Source: Mangrovibacter plantisponsor (GTDB lineage Bacteria; Pseudomonadota; Gammaproteobacteria; Enterobacterales; Enterobacteriaceae). Taken from it: DNA of 64,000 nt. Below the pieces are notes generated by a model. It searched no databases, was not told the DNA's origin, and saw nothing but the letters and a program-made list of their open reading frames with translations. Positions 18,709 to 29,678 of this stretch are shown here, one piece after another. Every line of letters starts with the position of its first letter. Within the stretch, counting starts at the first letter, position 1. Both the position numbers and the translations under genes were made by a program. The DNA lies in assembly GCF_003182475.1 (NCBI RefSeq), contig NZ_QGTS01000005.1:62001-126000 (forward strand). The letters are read 5' to 3'.

Positions 18709-20961
18709 ATGAAGAGCTGGTATCAACGTAATAAAAATCAGTGGTGGGCATTACCGGGTTTGCTGCCATTGTTTTTATTGCCACTCGCAGCATGGTGCAA
18801 CACTTTTACCGTTCTTGATGACGGGCGTACTGTGCTCTATTACCTGCCTCATGCATTGTTCATGGCGCTCATGCTGATTTTCGACTGGGCGGCGTTGCCG
18901 GGTATCGCGCTGGCTATCTTTGTGCGTTACTTCCCCGGTTATGGTCTTAGCTATACCCTGAATGCCATCTTGCTGATGGTGGGGCCTCTGGCGCTGTGCT
19001 GGTTTGGTTACCGGGTGTTTGTCTGGCGGCGCTACCGGGTCATCTTTGGCTCACTGAGCCTCACTTTCTCGCGTTGCATGTGGCTGGTGTTAATTTATTC
19101 CTCTATCTTTCTTGTCTGGTATCAGTTGGCTGTTTTCCTTGGTTTTCTTGATGGTTATTACAGCCTTAACGGTGCTGAACCACTGAATATTCGCACGTTG
19201 ATTAATTTCCAGTCATTAATGGTTGGCACAATCTCCGGAATGCCCTTGTGCTATTTCATTATCCGCGCCATTCGCAACCCGTCTTTTTGCCGTATTTTTT
19301 GGTTGCGGCTAAAAAAACAGTTTCACCCGCATGTACATCTGCCTGAAATACTGACCTGGTTTTTTCTCACCGGGGTGCTGGTGGCTTTGATGGTCTCCAA
19401 ACCGGGGCCTTCCAGTACGATTTTTAATACCAGCTATACCTTTACGTTGCTATTACCGCTGATGCTGTGGGCGGCTATGCGTTTTGGTTATTTGTTTATC
19501 ACTACGGTGTGGGGAATTTCCCTTATTGTCCTGTGCCGCTACTTTGGTAACTATGTACCTGATGGCGAAGATTTTGCTCTGCAACTGGCAATAACATCTT
19601 CTTGCTGGATGGTTTTTTCTTTCACTATTGCGCTAATGGCGGCGATGACCACTCGCCAGCGTGCAGTATTTTTTCATGTGCGCCAGTTGGCATTAATTGA
19701 CCCCGTTTTCCAACTCCATAATTTACGGGCTCTGACACGCGATACCAGTAAATATGCCAGCTCACTGCTATGTTTTATCCGCATACCGGAACTGGAAATT
19801 CTGGGCCGCAACTATGGTCTGTTGTTTCGCATTCACTATAAACAACATTTGGGCATGTATTTGCGCCAAAGCCTGAGGGAAAACGAAAATCTGTATAACC
19901 TCTCCGGGCATGACCTGGTATTGCGTTTGAATAACAGCGACGATGATGAGCAGCGCCTTAATCATTTGAGTGAGGCAATTCAACAGTTTCGCTTCTTATG
20001 GGATGGCATGGTTTTTCAACCGCAAACCGGTATTAGTTACTGTGTTGCTTTGCCGCCAGTAAATCACCTGCCTTTGTTGCTGGGTGAGTTAAGCACTATG
20101 GCCGAATTTTCGCTGACCACTCGCCGCGTGGAAGGCTTACTGGACAGCCAGCTTCACCCGTTGCAGGAAGATATGCGAAAAAAAGTAGCAATGATGAATA
20201 TGCTACAGGAGGCGCTGGAACATGACCATTTCCGTTTGCTGGCGCAGCCCATTCAGGGTGTTCGTGGGGATACCTGGTATGAAGTGCTACTGCGTATGTC
20301 CGGGCCTGGTGGCAAAGTGATATCTCCGGAAGTATTTTTTCCGGTAGCCTGCGAATTCGGCTTGTCTTCTCGCCTGGACTTTTGGGTACTGGAACATAGC
20401 CTGGCATTTATACAGCGCCATAAAGAGCGCCAGCGTGGCATCAGGTTATCTGTCAATTTATCTCCCGCCTCTGTTTGCCATAATGGGCTGGTGCGTGAGG
20501 TTTCCCATCAACTGGCGCGTTTCGAAGTGGAACCCTGGCAACTGGTGCTTGAAGTGACGGAGACAGATGAATTAACCAATGTAGAACAGGCAAGGCATAA
20601 TCTTGCCGGGTTGCAGGCACTGGGGTGCAGTATCGCGATTGATGATTTCGGTTCTGGGTATGCAAGTTATGCGCGCCTGAAAAAAATGGACGCCGATATT
20701 CTTAAAATTGACGGCAGCTTTGTGCGCAACATACTGACCAGTAGCCTGGACTACCAAATCGTTGAGTCCATTTGCCAGTTAGCTCGGGTGAAGAGGATGA
20801 AAGTTGTCGTGGAATATATTGAAAACGAAGCTATTTGCGAAGCGGTTAAACAGATGGGGGTTGATTACCTGCAAGGGTATTATATTGGCCACCCGGAGCC
20901 TATCGAAAAATTATTTGACCATGGTAACCCGGCTCACTGCCGTGTAGTGGAGCCTGCTTAA
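18709..20961 (+). CDS. yfgF: Cyclic-di-GMP phosphodiesterase YfgF
   Basis: Inner-membrane EAL-domain enzyme that hydrolyses c-di-GMP, active in anaerobic cells in E. coli, with effects on the cell surface and peroxide resistance. The 750 residues have a MASE1-like N-terminal half with about eight to ten membrane spans (to about 325). A degenerate GGDEF domain lacking the signature follows at about 335-485. The C-terminal EAL domain (about 500-745) keeps catalytic motifs: YEVLLRM in place of EAL, NLSP, EVTE, DDFGSGYASYARLK and KIDGSF. A stem-loop at 20981-21007 separates it from convergent ppx. Confidence 0.95.
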   Translation: MKSWYQRNKNQWWALPGLLPLFLLPLAAWCNTFTVLDDGRTVLYYLPHALFMALMLIFDWAALPGIALAIFVRYFPGYGLSYTLNAILLMVGPLALCWFGYRVFVWRRYRVIFGSLSLTFSRCMWLVLIYSSIFLVWYQLAVFLGFLDGYYSLNGAEPLNIRTLINFQSLMVGTISGMPLCYFIIRAIRNPSFCRIFWLRLKKQFHPHVHLPEILTWFFLTGVLVALMVSKPGPSSTIFNTSYTFTLLLPLMLWAAMRFGYLFITTVWGISLIVLCRYFGNYVPDGEDFALQLAITSSCWMVFSFTIALMAAMTTRQRAVFFHVRQLALIDPVFQLHNLRALTRDTSKYASSLLCFIRIPELEILGRNYGLLFRIHYKQHLGMYLRQSLRENENLYNLSGHDLVLRLNNSDDDEQRLNHLSEAIQQFRFLWDGMVFQPQTGISYCVALPPVNHLPLLLGELSTMAEFSLTTRRVEGLLDSQLHPLQEDMRKKVAMMNMLQEALEHDHFRLLAQPIQGVRGDTWYEVLLRMSGPGGKVISPEVFFPVACEFGLSSRLDFWVLEHSLAFIQRHKERQRGIRLSVNLSPASVCHNGLVREVSHQLARFEVEPWQLVLEVTETDELTNVEQARHNLAGLQALGCSIAIDDFGSGYASYARLKKMDADILKIDGSFVRNILTSSLDYQIVESICQLARVKRMKVVVEYIENEAICEAVKQMGVDYLQGYYIGHPEPIEKLFDHGNPAHCRVVEPA

Positions 20962-20980
20962 TCCCCTGGGGCAAAATAAT

Positions 20981-21007
20981 GGCGGGCAAATAGCATGTTT
21001 GCCCGCC
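20981..21007. terminator. Stem-loop between convergent yfgF and ppx
   Basis: Perfect ten-base arms GGCGGGCAAA (20981-20990) and TTTGCCCGCC (20998-21007) with a seven-base loop; no T-run. It is positioned to serve both genes. Confidence 0.5.
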
Positions 21008-21035
21008 ACCAGGTAAGAACTGTAACCAGAGGGAA

Positions 21036-22580
21036 TCAGGCCGCAGATGCCTCTTCCGGCTGAGCCTCTTCTATAGTCAGTTTCCAGCCAGTCACGGCTT
21101 CCCAATATTGCTGTTCTTTTTCTAAATCCAGTAATACCAGCGCATTCTGGCTGAACCAGTCATGGGGGAAGCACAGTGTCCAGTGGTTCTCGTCTGTTGT
21201 CAGCACCAGCGATGGCGGCGTGGTAGTCGCCTGGCGTTGGTTATTCAGTAACACGCCAAGGCGTAGTAGCTGAATCAATGGCAGGTACTGTTTCTTTTTA
21301 AACAGTGTAAACCGCGGTAGCTCATCCAGTTTGATGGCCTTACGATGAAAACGTACCAACAGCGCCATCAGCGTTTGTTGTTCCTGGTTAAAACCAGGCA
21401 GGTTGCTGTTTTGCAGAATATAAGCAGAATGGCGGTGCATACCACTATGGTTAATATTAAGCCCTATCTCATGTAGCATGGAGGCCCATTTCAGGAGTGC
21501 GGCCAGTTGTGGGTTAGATAGTTTTGGGTTAGCAGCCTGCCATTGATCAAACAAATATGTGGTTGTTTCCAGTACACGACGCGCCTGATCATCATCAATA
21601 TTGTATTGGTTCGCCAGACTCTGTGCAGTGCGGATACGAATATCCTGGTGGCGGAAACGGCCTTCCATTTCATACAGCACACCTTCGCGCAGTGCCCCGT
21701 CAGATAAACGTAGTTCTTTGATCTTCAGTGCATCAAACACCCCGCACAGAATGGCGAGGCCTGGCAGGAAGACTTCCCGGCGCTCATCAGAAAGACCTGG
21801 TAATGAAAGGTTGAGCACATGGTTATATTTCAGCACTTCAGTGGTCAGTTTATCCAGGCGTTCCGGGGTGATCATGCCGTCTTTCTCCCCCATGGCAAGC
21901 AAGACTTCACAGGCAGCTTTAATTGTGCCCGATGCCCCCATTGCCACATCCCAACCTTTCAGGCGGTACTGCCACGCCAGTGTTTCCAGTTTCTGTACTG
22001 CGGCGAGCCTTGCCCGGTTAAATGCTACCGGGCTGATAACCCCGTTGGGAAAGAAGGTTTGACCAAAGCTCACACACCCCATCCGGCGGCTTTCCACCAG
22101 AACAGGATCGAAGTTTTCACCAATAACCAGTTCAGTTGACCCACCACCGATATCCACAACCAGCTTGCGGCCTTTTTCCGGCTGAGTATGCTCCACACCC
22201 ATAAATATCAGGCGGGCTTCTTCATTACCCGGGATAATTTCAATCGGGAAGGGGATAACTTTTTCCGCTCGTTTGAGAAATTCCGTGGCATTACGTGCCT
22301 GACGTAAGGTATGCGTGCCGACGATACAAACATTGTCCGGGCTGAACCCCTGCAGGCGCTCGGCGAACAGCGCCAGGCAGGATAACCCGCGCTCCATCGC
22401 TTCTTCGTTCAGCATGCTGTTATCATCCAGCCCATCGGCCAGATGCACACGTTGTTTTAAGCGACCGATAATTTGCATCGCACCATCGACCACACGCGCT
22501 ATGACCATATGGAAGCTGTTGGAGCCGAGGTCGACCGCCGCAAATTCTTCAGGGCGGGGAGTATGTTTGGTTATTGGCAT
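21036..22580 (-). CDS. ppx: Exopolyphosphatase
   Basis: Processively releases phosphate from polyphosphate chains. The 514 residues belong to the ASKHA Ppx/GppA family: the phosphate loop [16 protein letters not shown] lies at about 14-29 and [14 protein letters not shown] at about 140-153. Domains III and IV with an HD-like fold follow from about 315. It lies 3 bp after ppk; together they set the polyphosphate level. Confidence 0.97.
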   Translation of the reverse strand: MPITKHTPRPEEFAAVDLGSNSFHMVIARVVDGAMQIIGRLKQRVHLADGLDDNSMLNEEAMERGLSCLALFAERLQGFSPDNVCIVGTHTLRQARNATEFLKRAEKVIPFPIEIIPGNEEARLIFMGVEHTQPEKGRKLVVDIGGGSTELVIGENFDPVLVESRRMGCVSFGQTFFPNGVISPVAFNRARLAAVQKLETLAWQYRLKGWDVAMGASGTIKAACEVLLAMGEKDGMITPERLDKLTTEVLKYNHVLNLSLPGLSDERREVFLPGLAILCGVFDALKIKELRLSDGALREGVLYEMEGRFRHQDIRIRTAQSLANQYNIDDDQARRVLETTTYLFDQWQAANPKLSNPQLAALLKWASMLHEIGLNINHSGMHRHSAYILQNSNLPGFNQEQQTLMALLVRFHRKAIKLDELPRFTLFKKKQYLPLIQLLRLGVLLNNQRQATTTPPSLVLTTDENHWTLCFPHDWFSQNALVLLDLEKEQQYWEAVTGWKLTIEEAQPEEASAA

Positions 22581-22583
22581 AGA

Positions 22584-24644
22584 TTAATCAGGTTGTTCCA
22601 GGGATTTGAGATAATCGTAAATCGCCAGTTGCGCCTGTACCTTGCGGCGGTTACCGCGGGGCACATAACGATTGCTCAGTTCTTTATCAATAAAACGCGC
22701 CTTCACTGTATCACTAAATAGTATCTCAATAATATCCAGAACGCGCTGTTTCAACACCGGGTCCAACAACGCGACAGCCACTTCGATACGGTAGTCGATA
22801 TTGCGCGTCATCCAGTCGGCAGAAGACAAATAGACTTTTTTGTCACCGCCATTCTCAAAAATATAGACCCTGTCGTGCTCAAGGTAGCGGTCAATAATAC
22901 TGATAACCCGAATATTTTCACTAATCCCTTCTAAATCAGGTATTAATGAACACATGCCGCGAATGAGCAGGTTGACTTTAACACCAGCAGAAGAAGCAGC
23001 ATACAACCGGTCTACCAGGCCTTTATCAACCAGGTTGTTGATTTTCAGTGTAATAGCCGCAGGGATACCTTGCTGAGCATTCGCAATTTCCTGGTCAACC
23101 AGTTTGTAAAGCATGTTCCTGGAGTTTTGCGGTGACACAATCAGGTGGTCGAAATTCACCGGGCGATAGGGGTTTTCAATAAAATTAAACACGCGCCGTA
23201 CTTCATTGGTTATCCGCTGATCGGCGGTGAGTAACGCATAATCGGTATACAACCGGGCGGTTTTTTCGTTGAAGTTACCTGTACCAATATGGGCATAGCG
23301 CACCACTTCATCACCTTCACGGCGAGAAATCAGGAACAGCTTGGAGTGAATTTTTAACCCGGGCGCCGAGAAAATAACATGAACGCCGGCTTCAGTAAGC
23401 CGTTTTGCCCAGTGAATATTGGCGGCTTCGTCAAAACGCGCCTGCAATTCCACGACCACTGTGACTTTTTTGCCGTTATGCGCCGCGTGAATCATTGAGT
23501 CAATCAGGCGCGAATCTTTGGCAACCCGGTAAATGTTTATCTTGATAGCCAGTACATTCGGGTCAAACGATGCCTGGCGGAACAGTTCAAGCACATGCTC
23601 AAAGGTGTGGTAAGGGTAGTAAAGCAGTACGTCCCGTTCACGAATGGCATCAAAGCCGTTACGGAATTTATCGAACCACAAATGGCGCAGGCGCGGCAGG
23701 GGTTTATTGAGCAGGTTGGGTTTGCCAATATTCGGGAAGCCGATAAAGTCTTTAAAGTTGTGGTAGCGCCCACCAGGAATAATGGAGTCGTAGCGTGAGA
23801 TAGAGAGTTTTTCGCGCAACAATTCCACCATTTCTGCCGGCATATCGCGCTGGTAAACAAAACGCACCGGCTCTGCGGTTAAGCGTTGTTTCAGGCTGGA
23901 GGACATCAGTTCCAGCAGGCTGGATTCCATTTCTGTGACCAGGTCATATTCTGCGTCACGGGTCATCTTCATGGAGTAGGCATTCAGTTCGTCATAATCA
24001 AAAAAGCCTTTAAAAATATCATCCAGACAATAACGAAGAATGTTATCCAGTAAGATCATTGGCTTGCGCCGACGAGGTGTTTCTGGTGGCAGGTTAACGA
24101 AGCGGGGCGCTTTATCGGATGGTATCTCCAGCAGCGCATAGTTCACCACATCGCCATTGATTATTTCGACTGCCAGGTAGGTGAAATCATCTTTAAGAAA
24201 TTGCACCAGGTCGGTTTCGCGGGTGATAAGAATAGGCGCGATATAGGGGCGCAAATGTTGCCTGAAGTATTCTCTTAACCAGACTTGCTGGTTATCTGAC
24301 AACTGGCGCTCGTTAATGAGAAATATTTGGTTGCGCGCCAGCTCCAGCAGAAGCTCATTGTACAGCCCATCAAACTCCTGATCGGTTTTTAATACCTTGG
24401 ACTGAATCTTGCCCATCAGGTGGCGATAGTGAGCATTACTGCCTTGCTCTTCACTGATAAGAATGCGCCGTTTTAACTCCGCGAAACGTACTTTGTAAAA
24501 TTCGTCGAGGTTGTTGGAGTAGATGCCCAGAAAGCGCATACGCTCAATGAGTGGGTTGTTTTTGTCTGCGGCTTCCTGGAGTACGCGTTCATTGAAAGCC
24601 AGCCAGCTCAGTTCTTTATCAATATATAACTTATCCAGACCCAT
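22584..24644 (-). CDS. ppk: Polyphosphate kinase
   Basis: Reversibly polymerises the gamma-phosphate of ATP into polyphosphate at the inner membrane. The 686 residues contain the N-terminal four-helix domain ([19 protein letters not shown]), the head domain and two PLD-like catalytic domains. The autophosphorylated His is in [13 protein letters not shown] (about 430-440), and a second conserved His lies in [12 protein letters not shown]. The start is ATG 24644 ([10 protein letters not shown]) behind GAAGGA. The open frame upstream to 24755 contains the promoter region. It is first gene of ppk-ppx. Confidence 0.96.
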   Translation of the reverse strand: MGLDKLYIDKELSWLAFNERVLQEAADKNNPLIERMRFLGIYSNNLDEFYKVRFAELKRRILISEEQGSNAHYRHLMGKIQSKVLKTDQEFDGLYNELLLELARNQIFLINERQLSDNQQVWLREYFRQHLRPYIAPILITRETDLVQFLKDDFTYLAVEIINGDVVNYALLEIPSDKAPRFVNLPPETPRRRKPMILLDNILRYCLDDIFKGFFDYDELNAYSMKMTRDAEYDLVTEMESSLLELMSSSLKQRLTAEPVRFVYQRDMPAEMVELLREKLSISRYDSIIPGGRYHNFKDFIGFPNIGKPNLLNKPLPRLRHLWFDKFRNGFDAIRERDVLLYYPYHTFEHVLELFRQASFDPNVLAIKINIYRVAKDSRLIDSMIHAAHNGKKVTVVVELQARFDEAANIHWAKRLTEAGVHVIFSAPGLKIHSKLFLISRREGDEVVRYAHIGTGNFNEKTARLYTDYALLTADQRITNEVRRVFNFIENPYRPVNFDHLIVSPQNSRNMLYKLVDQEIANAQQGIPAAITLKINNLVDKGLVDRLYAASSAGVKVNLLIRGMCSLIPDLEGISENIRVISIIDRYLEHDRVYIFENGGDKKVYLSSADWMTRNIDYRIEVAVALLDPVLKQRVLDIIEILFSDTVKARFIDKELSNRYVPRGNRRKVQAQLAIYDYLKSLEQPD

Positions 24645-24737
24645 GAATCCTTCAACTCCGGTAAATAAAACAGAGGACACGCCTGACCATCCTGCAATAA
24701 CTATTATGGCGAGCTTTGTCCGGGAATGTCCAATAAT

Positions 24738-24753
24738 GTCATAACAGTATGAC
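24738..24753. promoter_or_regulatory. Inverted repeat upstream of ppk
   Basis: GTCATA-ACAG-TATGAC is a perfect six-base inverted repeat about 95 bp upstream of the ppk start. One half resembles a Pho-box half site, but the second is in the wrong orientation, so I do not call a Pho box. Confidence 0.3.
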
Positions 24754-24856
24754 AAGAAAGCGAGCGACTTGATTGACTAATAAAAGCGCAAAAACAACTA
24801 ACAGAGTGGGTGAAGGTAAGCAGAGAAAAAGTAACTGACGGGCTTTTGTAAATTAA

Positions 24857-24882
24857 GCAGAGGGCGAAAGCTGCACCTCTGC
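24857..24882 (-). terminator. Terminator-like hairpin after purN
   Basis: Seven-base arms 24857-24863 and 24876-24882. On the purN strand they are followed by TTAATTT. Confidence 0.5.
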
Positions 24883-24889
24883 CAGGTAA

Positions 24890-25531
24890 TTATTCGTCAC
24901 CTGCATAGCCTTGAGCAGGCAGGCGCTGGCCATCGAGCCAGGCATGGTTACTGTGCATCACCAGGCGTTCTGAAAGAAACCAGTTAATGACCAGTGGGTA
25001 AATAGCATGTTCCTGAACCTGAACCCGCGCGGCAATAATCTCTTCATCATCGCCATCGAAAACCGGAACTTTCGCCTGCAAAATAACCGGGCCACCATCA
25101 AGCTGCTCGGTGACAAAATGCACGGAAGTTCCGTGCTCTTTATCACCATTCTCCAGTACCTGGCGGTGAGTGTGCAGCCCCGGGTACTTAGGTAGTAATG
25201 ACGGATGGATGTTGACCATTTTGCCCAGATAGTGGCTTACAAAGGCCGGGCTCAAAATACGCATGTACCCGGCCAGCACAACGACATCAGGCTGGTAAGC
25301 ATCAATTTGCGCCATCAAAGCGTTATCAAAAGCTTCCCGGCTTTCAAACGATTTTGGGTCGAGAGAAAAAGCCGGAATGCCCGCTTCACTGGCACGGGTT
25401 AGCCCGTACGCACTGGTTTTATTACTGAAAACAGCAGAAAGGGTGCCGTTGATTTTGTTCTGGTTACAGGCATCAATAATGGCCTGCAGGTTACTGCCAT
25501 TACCGGAAATCAGCACCACAATCTTTTTCAT
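24890..25531 (-). CDS. purN: Phosphoribosylglycinamide formyltransferase 1
   Basis: Third step of de novo purine synthesis: formyl transfer from 10-formyl-THF to GAR. The 213 residues show the GART Rossmann start VVLISGNGSNLQAI (about 4-17), the catalytic Asn/His in MVNIHPSLLPKYPG (about 104-117) and the Asp in the folate region. Its ATG overlaps the purM stop codon (TAATG), so translation is coupled. A hairpin follows the stop. Confidence 0.97.
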   Translation of the reverse strand: MKKIVVLISGNGSNLQAIIDACNQNKINGTLSAVFSNKTSAYGLTRASEAGIPAFSLDPKSFESREAFDNALMAQIDAYQPDVVVLAGYMRILSPAFVSHYLGKMVNIHPSLLPKYPGLHTHRQVLENGDKEHGTSVHFVTEQLDGGPVILQAKVPVFDGDDEEIIAARVQVQEHAIYPLVINWFLSERLVMHSNHAWLDGQRLPAQGYAGDE

Positions 25532-26568
25532 TACGCAATGACCACACGCTGTTCATCACTGGATGCTTTAATTGCACCAAGCTCCCAGGCGTTTTCACCA
25601 AGGTTGCGCAGCAGTTCCAGAGATTTTGCGGCATCTGAGGCAGCAACGGCAATCACCATTCCCACACCACAGTTAAAGGTGCGGTACATTTCATGGCGGC
25701 TGACATTACCAGCCTGTTGCAACCAACTGAACACAGCAGGCCACTGCCAGGAGGCTTCATTGATAACCGCCTGAGTGTTGTCGGGCAGTACGCGTGGGAT
25801 ATTTTCCCAGAACCCGCCACCCGTTAAGTGGGCAATGGCATGCACGTCAACTTTGCTGATTAATTCCAGTACTTGTTTAACGTAGATGCGTGTTGGTTCC
25901 AGTAAATGGTCGGCCAGAGGTTTGCCTTCCAGTTGAGTGGTTAACGGGTCGCAACCACTGACTTCAACAATTTTACGTACCAGTGAGTAGCCATTGGAGT
26001 GCGGGCCGCTGGAACCCAGCGCTATCAGCACATCGCCGTCAGCCACTTTACTGCCATCAATGATTTCTGATTTTTCTACCACACCAACACAGAAACCAGC
26101 GACATCGTAATCTTCACCGTGGTACATACCCGGCATTTCTGCCGTTTCGCCACCAACCAGTGAACAGCCAGATTGCAGACAACCTTCAGCGATACCTGTG
26201 ATAACGGAAGAAGCTGTATCTACATCCAGCTTACCTGTAGCGTAGTAATCAAGGAAGAACAGGGGTTCTGCACCTTGTACTACCAGGTCATTCACACACA
26301 TAGCAACCAAATCGATACCAATGGCATCGTGGCGTTTAAGATCCATCGCCAGACGCAGTTTGGTGCCAACACCATCAGTCCCGGAAACCAGTACAGGCTC
26401 ACGATATTTCTGTGGCAAAGCGCACAGTGCGCCGAATCCGCCCAAACCCCCCATAACTTCAGGACGGCGGGTTTTTTTTACGACACCTTTGATTCGGTCG
26501 ACCAGAGCGTTACCTGCGTCAATATCAACACCGGCATCTTTATAGCTGAGAGAGGTTTTGTCGGTCAC
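25531..26568 (-). CDS. purM: Phosphoribosylaminoimidazole synthetase (AIR synthetase)
   Basis: Closes the imidazole ring (FGAM to AIR, ATP-dependent) in purine synthesis. The 345 residues equal the E. coli length and include the ATP-binding block [15 protein letters not shown] and the [13 protein letters not shown] segment. The start is GTG 26568, giving [13 protein letters not shown] as in E. coli. First gene of purMN; a PurR operator lies 123-138 bp upstream of the start. Confidence 0.97.
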   Translation of the reverse strand: MTDKTSLSYKDAGVDIDAGNALVDRIKGVVKKTRRPEVMGGLGGFGALCALPQKYREPVLVSGTDGVGTKLRLAMDLKRHDAIGIDLVAMCVNDLVVQGAEPLFFLDYYATGKLDVDTASSVITGIAEGCLQSGCSLVGGETAEMPGMYHGEDYDVAGFCVGVVEKSEIIDGSKVADGDVLIALGSSGPHSNGYSLVRKIVEVSGCDPLTTQLEGKPLADHLLEPTRIYVKQVLELISKVDVHAIAHLTGGGFWENIPRVLPDNTQAVINEASWQWPAVFSWLQQAGNVSRHEMYRTFNCGVGMVIAVAASDAAKSLELLRNLGENAWELGAIKASSDEQRVVIA

Positions 26569-26690
26569 TGCTAAGTCCCCACGCGGTTGCGGTTGGTGCG
26601 CTACCCAGGCCAGCATTCAGGCAAGCTTGCGCGTACAAATGTGGCGTGTTCCGGGTAGTGCGCTAAAAATCGCGGCAATTCTAACAGTGC

Positions 26691-26706
26691 AGGCAAACGT
26701 TTGCGA
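26691..26706. promoter_or_regulatory. PurR operator between purM and upp
   Basis: The palindrome core GCAAACGTTTGC (26693-26704) within AGGCAAACGTTTGCGA matches the PurR consensus ACGCAAACGTTTGCGT at 13 of 16 positions. It should allow repression of purMN by PurR with hypoxanthine or guanine. Confidence 0.85.
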
Positions 26707-26870
26707 GCCTATTCTGAAACCTGAATGCAGAAATCTTTGCTGCCGGGCAATTCCACCGCAGTTGATCCCGATCAAGCCTTAACGGGGAGTGAAAGGTGGA
26801 ACCGTTCAGAAAAAGCGGTATAATCCGGCGATTTTTTTTGTGGCTGCTACCTGTCTGGGGGAGAAAGAGT

Positions 26871-27497
26871 ATGAAGATTGTGGAAGTGAAACACCCACTC
26901 GTCAAACATAAGCTGGGTCTGATGCGTGAGCATGATATTAGCACCAAGCGCTTTCGGGAGTTGGCCTCTGAGGTGGGTAGTTTGCTGACTTACGAAGCAA
27001 CAGCCGATTTAGAGACAGAGAAAGTTACCATTGAAGGCTGGAATGGCCCGGTGGCTGTTGAGCAAATCAAAGGTAAGAAAATCACCGTTGTACCTATTTT
27101 GCGTGCAGGCCTTGGCATGATGGAAGGCGTGCTTGAGCATGTGCCCAGTGCCCGAATCAGTGTTGTCGGTATCTACCGTAATGAAGAAACACTGGAGCCG
27201 GTTCCTTATTTCCAGAAGCTGGTGTCTAACATTGACGAACGTATGGCGCTGGTGGTTGACCCGATGCTGGCAACGGGTGGTTCGATGATTGCCACAATTG
27301 ACCTGTTGAAGAAAGCAGGTTGCCACAGTATTAAAGTGCTGGTGCTGGTGGCTGCGCCAGAAGGCCTTGCGGCGCTGGAGAAAGCGCATCCGGATGTTGA
27401 GCTTTACACCGCATCCATTGACAAGGGGCTCAACGAGCACGGTTATATTATTCCCGGTCTTGGTGACGCGGGCGATAAGATTTTTGGAACGAAATAA
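26871..27497 (+). CDS. upp: Uracil phosphoribosyltransferase
   Basis: Salvages uracil with PRPP to UMP. The 208 residues begin [19 protein letters not shown] as in E. coli. They carry the PRPP-binding motif [12 protein letters not shown] (about 129-140) and the uracil-binding C-terminus [12 protein letters not shown]. The start is ATG 26871 behind GGGGGAGA. It is followed by an intrinsic terminator and then uraA, the uracil importer, so uptake and salvage are paired. Confidence 0.98.
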   Translation: MKIVEVKHPLVKHKLGLMREHDISTKRFRELASEVGSLLTYEATADLETEKVTIEGWNGPVAVEQIKGKKITVVPILRAGLGMMEGVLEHVPSARISVVGIYRNEETLEPVPYFQKLVSNIDERMALVVDPMLATGGSMIATIDLLKKAGCHSIKVLVLVAAPEGLAALEKAHPDVELYTASIDKGLNEHGYIIPGLGDAGDKIFGTK

Positions 27498-27506
27498 TTA
27501 TTCAAT

Positions 27507-27534
27507 AAGCCGACTAATGAGTCGGCTTTTTTTT
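27507..27534 (+). terminator. Intrinsic terminator between upp and uraA
   Basis: Nine-base perfect arms 27507-27515 and 27520-27528, loop AATG, then an eight-base T-run. Readthrough probably supplies part of uraA expression. Confidence 0.85.
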
Positions 27535-27584
27535 GGTGAAATCACCACGCTATTACACAACATAACATCACTGAGGAACACACT

Positions 27585-28880
27585 ATGACGCGCCGCGCTA
27601 TCGGGGTGAGCGAAAGACCACCGTTGTTGCAGACCATCCCCCTTAGTTTACAGCACTTGTTCGCCATGTTCGGCGCAACCGTGCTGGTGCCTATTCTGTT
27701 TCATATTAATCCGGCAACCGTTTTGCTGTTCAATGGCGTGGGGACACTGCTCTATATATTTATCTGTAAAGGAAAAATCCCGGCATATCTGGGTTCTAGC
27801 TTTGCATTTATTTCCCCCGTCCTGCTGTTGTTACCTTTAGGCTATGAAGTGGCTCTGGGTGGCTTCATTATGTGCGGCGTGTTGTTTTGTATTGTCGCGC
27901 TGATTGTGAAACAAGCCGGGACAGGGTGGCTGGATGTGATGTTCCCACCCGCTGCAATGGGGGCAATTGTTGCCGTTATCGGGCTGGAGCTTGCTGGTGT
28001 GGCAGCCAACATGGCCGGGTTATTACCTGCGGATGGTAAACCCGCAGACAGCACCACTGTGATTATTTCTGTCACAACTCTGGCGGTAACTATCCTTGGG
28101 TCAGTGCTGTTTCGCGGTTTTCTCGCCATTATCCCAATTTTGATTGGTGTGCTTGCGGGTTACGCACTTTCATTTGCTATGGGGGTTGTGGATACCACTG
28201 CAATTCGTGAAGCCCACTGGTTTGCCTTACCAACTTTTTATACTCCCAAGTTTGAGTGGTTTGCGATTTTCACCATTTTACCTGCTGCGCTGGTAGTTAT
28301 TGCTGAGCATGTCGGGCACCTGGTTGTGACTGCGAATATCGTCAAAAAAGATTTGATTCGTGACCCGGGTCTGCACCGTTCAATGCTGGCAAATGGGTTA
28401 TCCACCATCCTTTCCGGGTTCTTTGGCTCCACACCTAACACCACTTATGGTGAAAACATTGGTGTGATGGCTATCACCCGTGTTTACAGCACCTGGGTTA
28501 TTGGCGGTGCTGCGGTGTTCGCGATTCTGCTGTCCTGCGTGGGTAAACTGGCGGCAGCGATTCAAATCATACCTGTTCCCGTAATGGGGGGTGTTTCACT
28601 GCTGTTGTACGGCGTAATCGGCGCATCCGGTATCCGTGTGCTGATTGAATCTAAAGTGGATTACAGTAAAGCGCAAAACCTTATTCTGACTGCGGTGATT
28701 TTGATTATCGGGGTGAGTGGCGCGAAAGTGCACATTGGTGCGGCTGAACTAAAAGGGATGGCGCTGGCAACGATTGTTGGTGTCTGCCTGAGCCTGATTT
28801 TTAAAGTAATCTCTGTGTTACGCCCGGAAGAAGTTATTGAAGACGAAAGTGGCGATGATAACGCCCCGGCGAAGTCCTGA
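27585..28880 (+). CDS. uraA: Uracil:proton symporter UraA
   Basis: NAT/NCS2 nucleobase transporter of the inner membrane with 14 membrane spans. The 431 residues show the substrate-binding Glu region VIAEHVGHLVVT (about 239-250) and the second Glu/Gly region FGSTPNTTYGENIGVM (about 284-299). The C-terminal tail is hydrophilic and acidic. It lies 87 bp after upp and is followed by a hairpin at 28889-28909. Confidence 0.97.
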   Translation: MTRRAIGVSERPPLLQTIPLSLQHLFAMFGATVLVPILFHINPATVLLFNGVGTLLYIFICKGKIPAYLGSSFAFISPVLLLLPLGYEVALGGFIMCGVLFCIVALIVKQAGTGWLDVMFPPAAMGAIVAVIGLELAGVAANMAGLLPADGKPADSTTVIISVTTLAVTILGSVLFRGFLAIIPILIGVLAGYALSFAMGVVDTTAIREAHWFALPTFYTPKFEWFAIFTILPAALVVIAEHVGHLVVTANIVKKDLIRDPGLHRSMLANGLSTILSGFFGSTPNTTYGENIGVMAITRVYSTWVIGGAAVFAILLSCVGKLAAAIQIIPVPVMGGVSLLLYGVIGASGIRVLIESKVDYSKAQNLILTAVILIIGVSGAKVHIGAAELKGMALATIVGVCLSLIFKVISVLRPEEVIEDESGDDNAPAKS

Positions 28881-28888
28881 TATGATAA

Positions 28889-28909
28889 CGGGCAGCCCTG
28901 TGCTGCCCG
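28889..28909 (+). terminator. Hairpin after uraA
   Basis: Eight-base perfect arms CGGGCAGC and GCTGCCCG around CCTGT, followed by GTTCATTC (weak U-tract). Confidence 0.55.
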
Positions 28910-28976
28910 GTTCATTCACCATGTGTTTCTGTGTTACACTGCATCTGTTTTTTGGTAAGCCCAAACTGAGGTCCTT

Positions 28977-29678
28977 CTGAACACGCCGGCACAGCTCTCT
29001 TTGCCTCTCTATCTTCCTGACGATGAAACTTTCGCGAGTTTCTGGCCGGGTGATAATCCTTCTTTGTTAGCAGCAGTACAAAATGTGCTGCGGCAGGAAC
29101 ATAGCGGGTATATCTATTTTTGGTCACGAGAAGGTGGCGGGCGCAGCCATTTGCTGCACGCTGCATGTGCTGAGCTTTCTCAGCGTGGTGAAGCGGTTGG
29201 GTATGTCCCGCTGGATAAACGCACCTGGTTTGTGCCGGAAGTACTGGACGGCATGGAGCAACTTTCACTGGTCTGCATAGATAATATTGAGTGTATAGCC
29301 GGTGATGCATTGTGGGAAATGGCGATTTTCAACCTGTATAACCGAATTCTGGAATCTGGCAAAACGCGTTTATTTATTACGGGTGACCGCCCTCCACGCC
29401 AACTTAACCTGCAACTTGCCGACCTTGCCTCACGCCTGGACTGGGGGCAAATCTACAAGCTTCAACCACTTTCTGATGAAGATAAACTGCAGGCTTTGCA
29501 ATTGCGGGCGCGGTTGCGTGGTTTTGAATTACCCGAAGACGTAGGCCGTTTTCTGCTTAAACGCCTTGACCGGGAAATGCGAACGCTGTTCCAGACACTG
29601 GATCATCTGGATAAAGCCTCTATTACTGCACAGAGAAAGCTGACAATTCCTTTCGTTAAAGAAATTCTCAATCTGTAG
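28977..29678 (+). CDS. hda: DnaA inactivator Hda, CTG start
   Basis: AAA+ protein that, bound to the DNA-loaded sliding clamp, stimulates ATP hydrolysis by DnaA (RIDA) and so prevents over-initiation. The proposed start is CTG 28977, five bases after GAGG (28968-28971), giving 233 residues that begin [17 protein letters not shown]. This restores the clamp-binding motif QLSLPL (residues 6-11); starting at TTG 29001 would lose it. E. coli Hda is also translated from CUG. The AAA+ core is DnaA-like with a degenerate Walker A ([10 protein letters not shown]) and a conserved box VII Arg region (LASRLDWG). The stop is the first base of a 15-bp tandem array. Confidence 0.93.
   Translation: MNTPAQLSLPLYLPDDETFASFWPGDNPSLLAAVQNVLRQEHSGYIYFWSREGGGRSHLLHAACAELSQRGEAVGYVPLDKRTWFVPEVLDGMEQLSLVCIDNIECIAGDALWEMAIFNLYNRILESGKTRLFITGDRPPRQLNLQLADLASRLDWGQIYKLQPLSDEDKLQALQLRARLRGFELPEDVGRFLLKRLDREMRTLFQTLDHLDKASITAQRKLTIPFVKEILNL

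Noticed and set aside
24738-24753. Pho box upstream of ppk
   Set aside because: Only one half fits CTGTCAT; the other is inverted, making a palindrome rather than the tandem Pho box.
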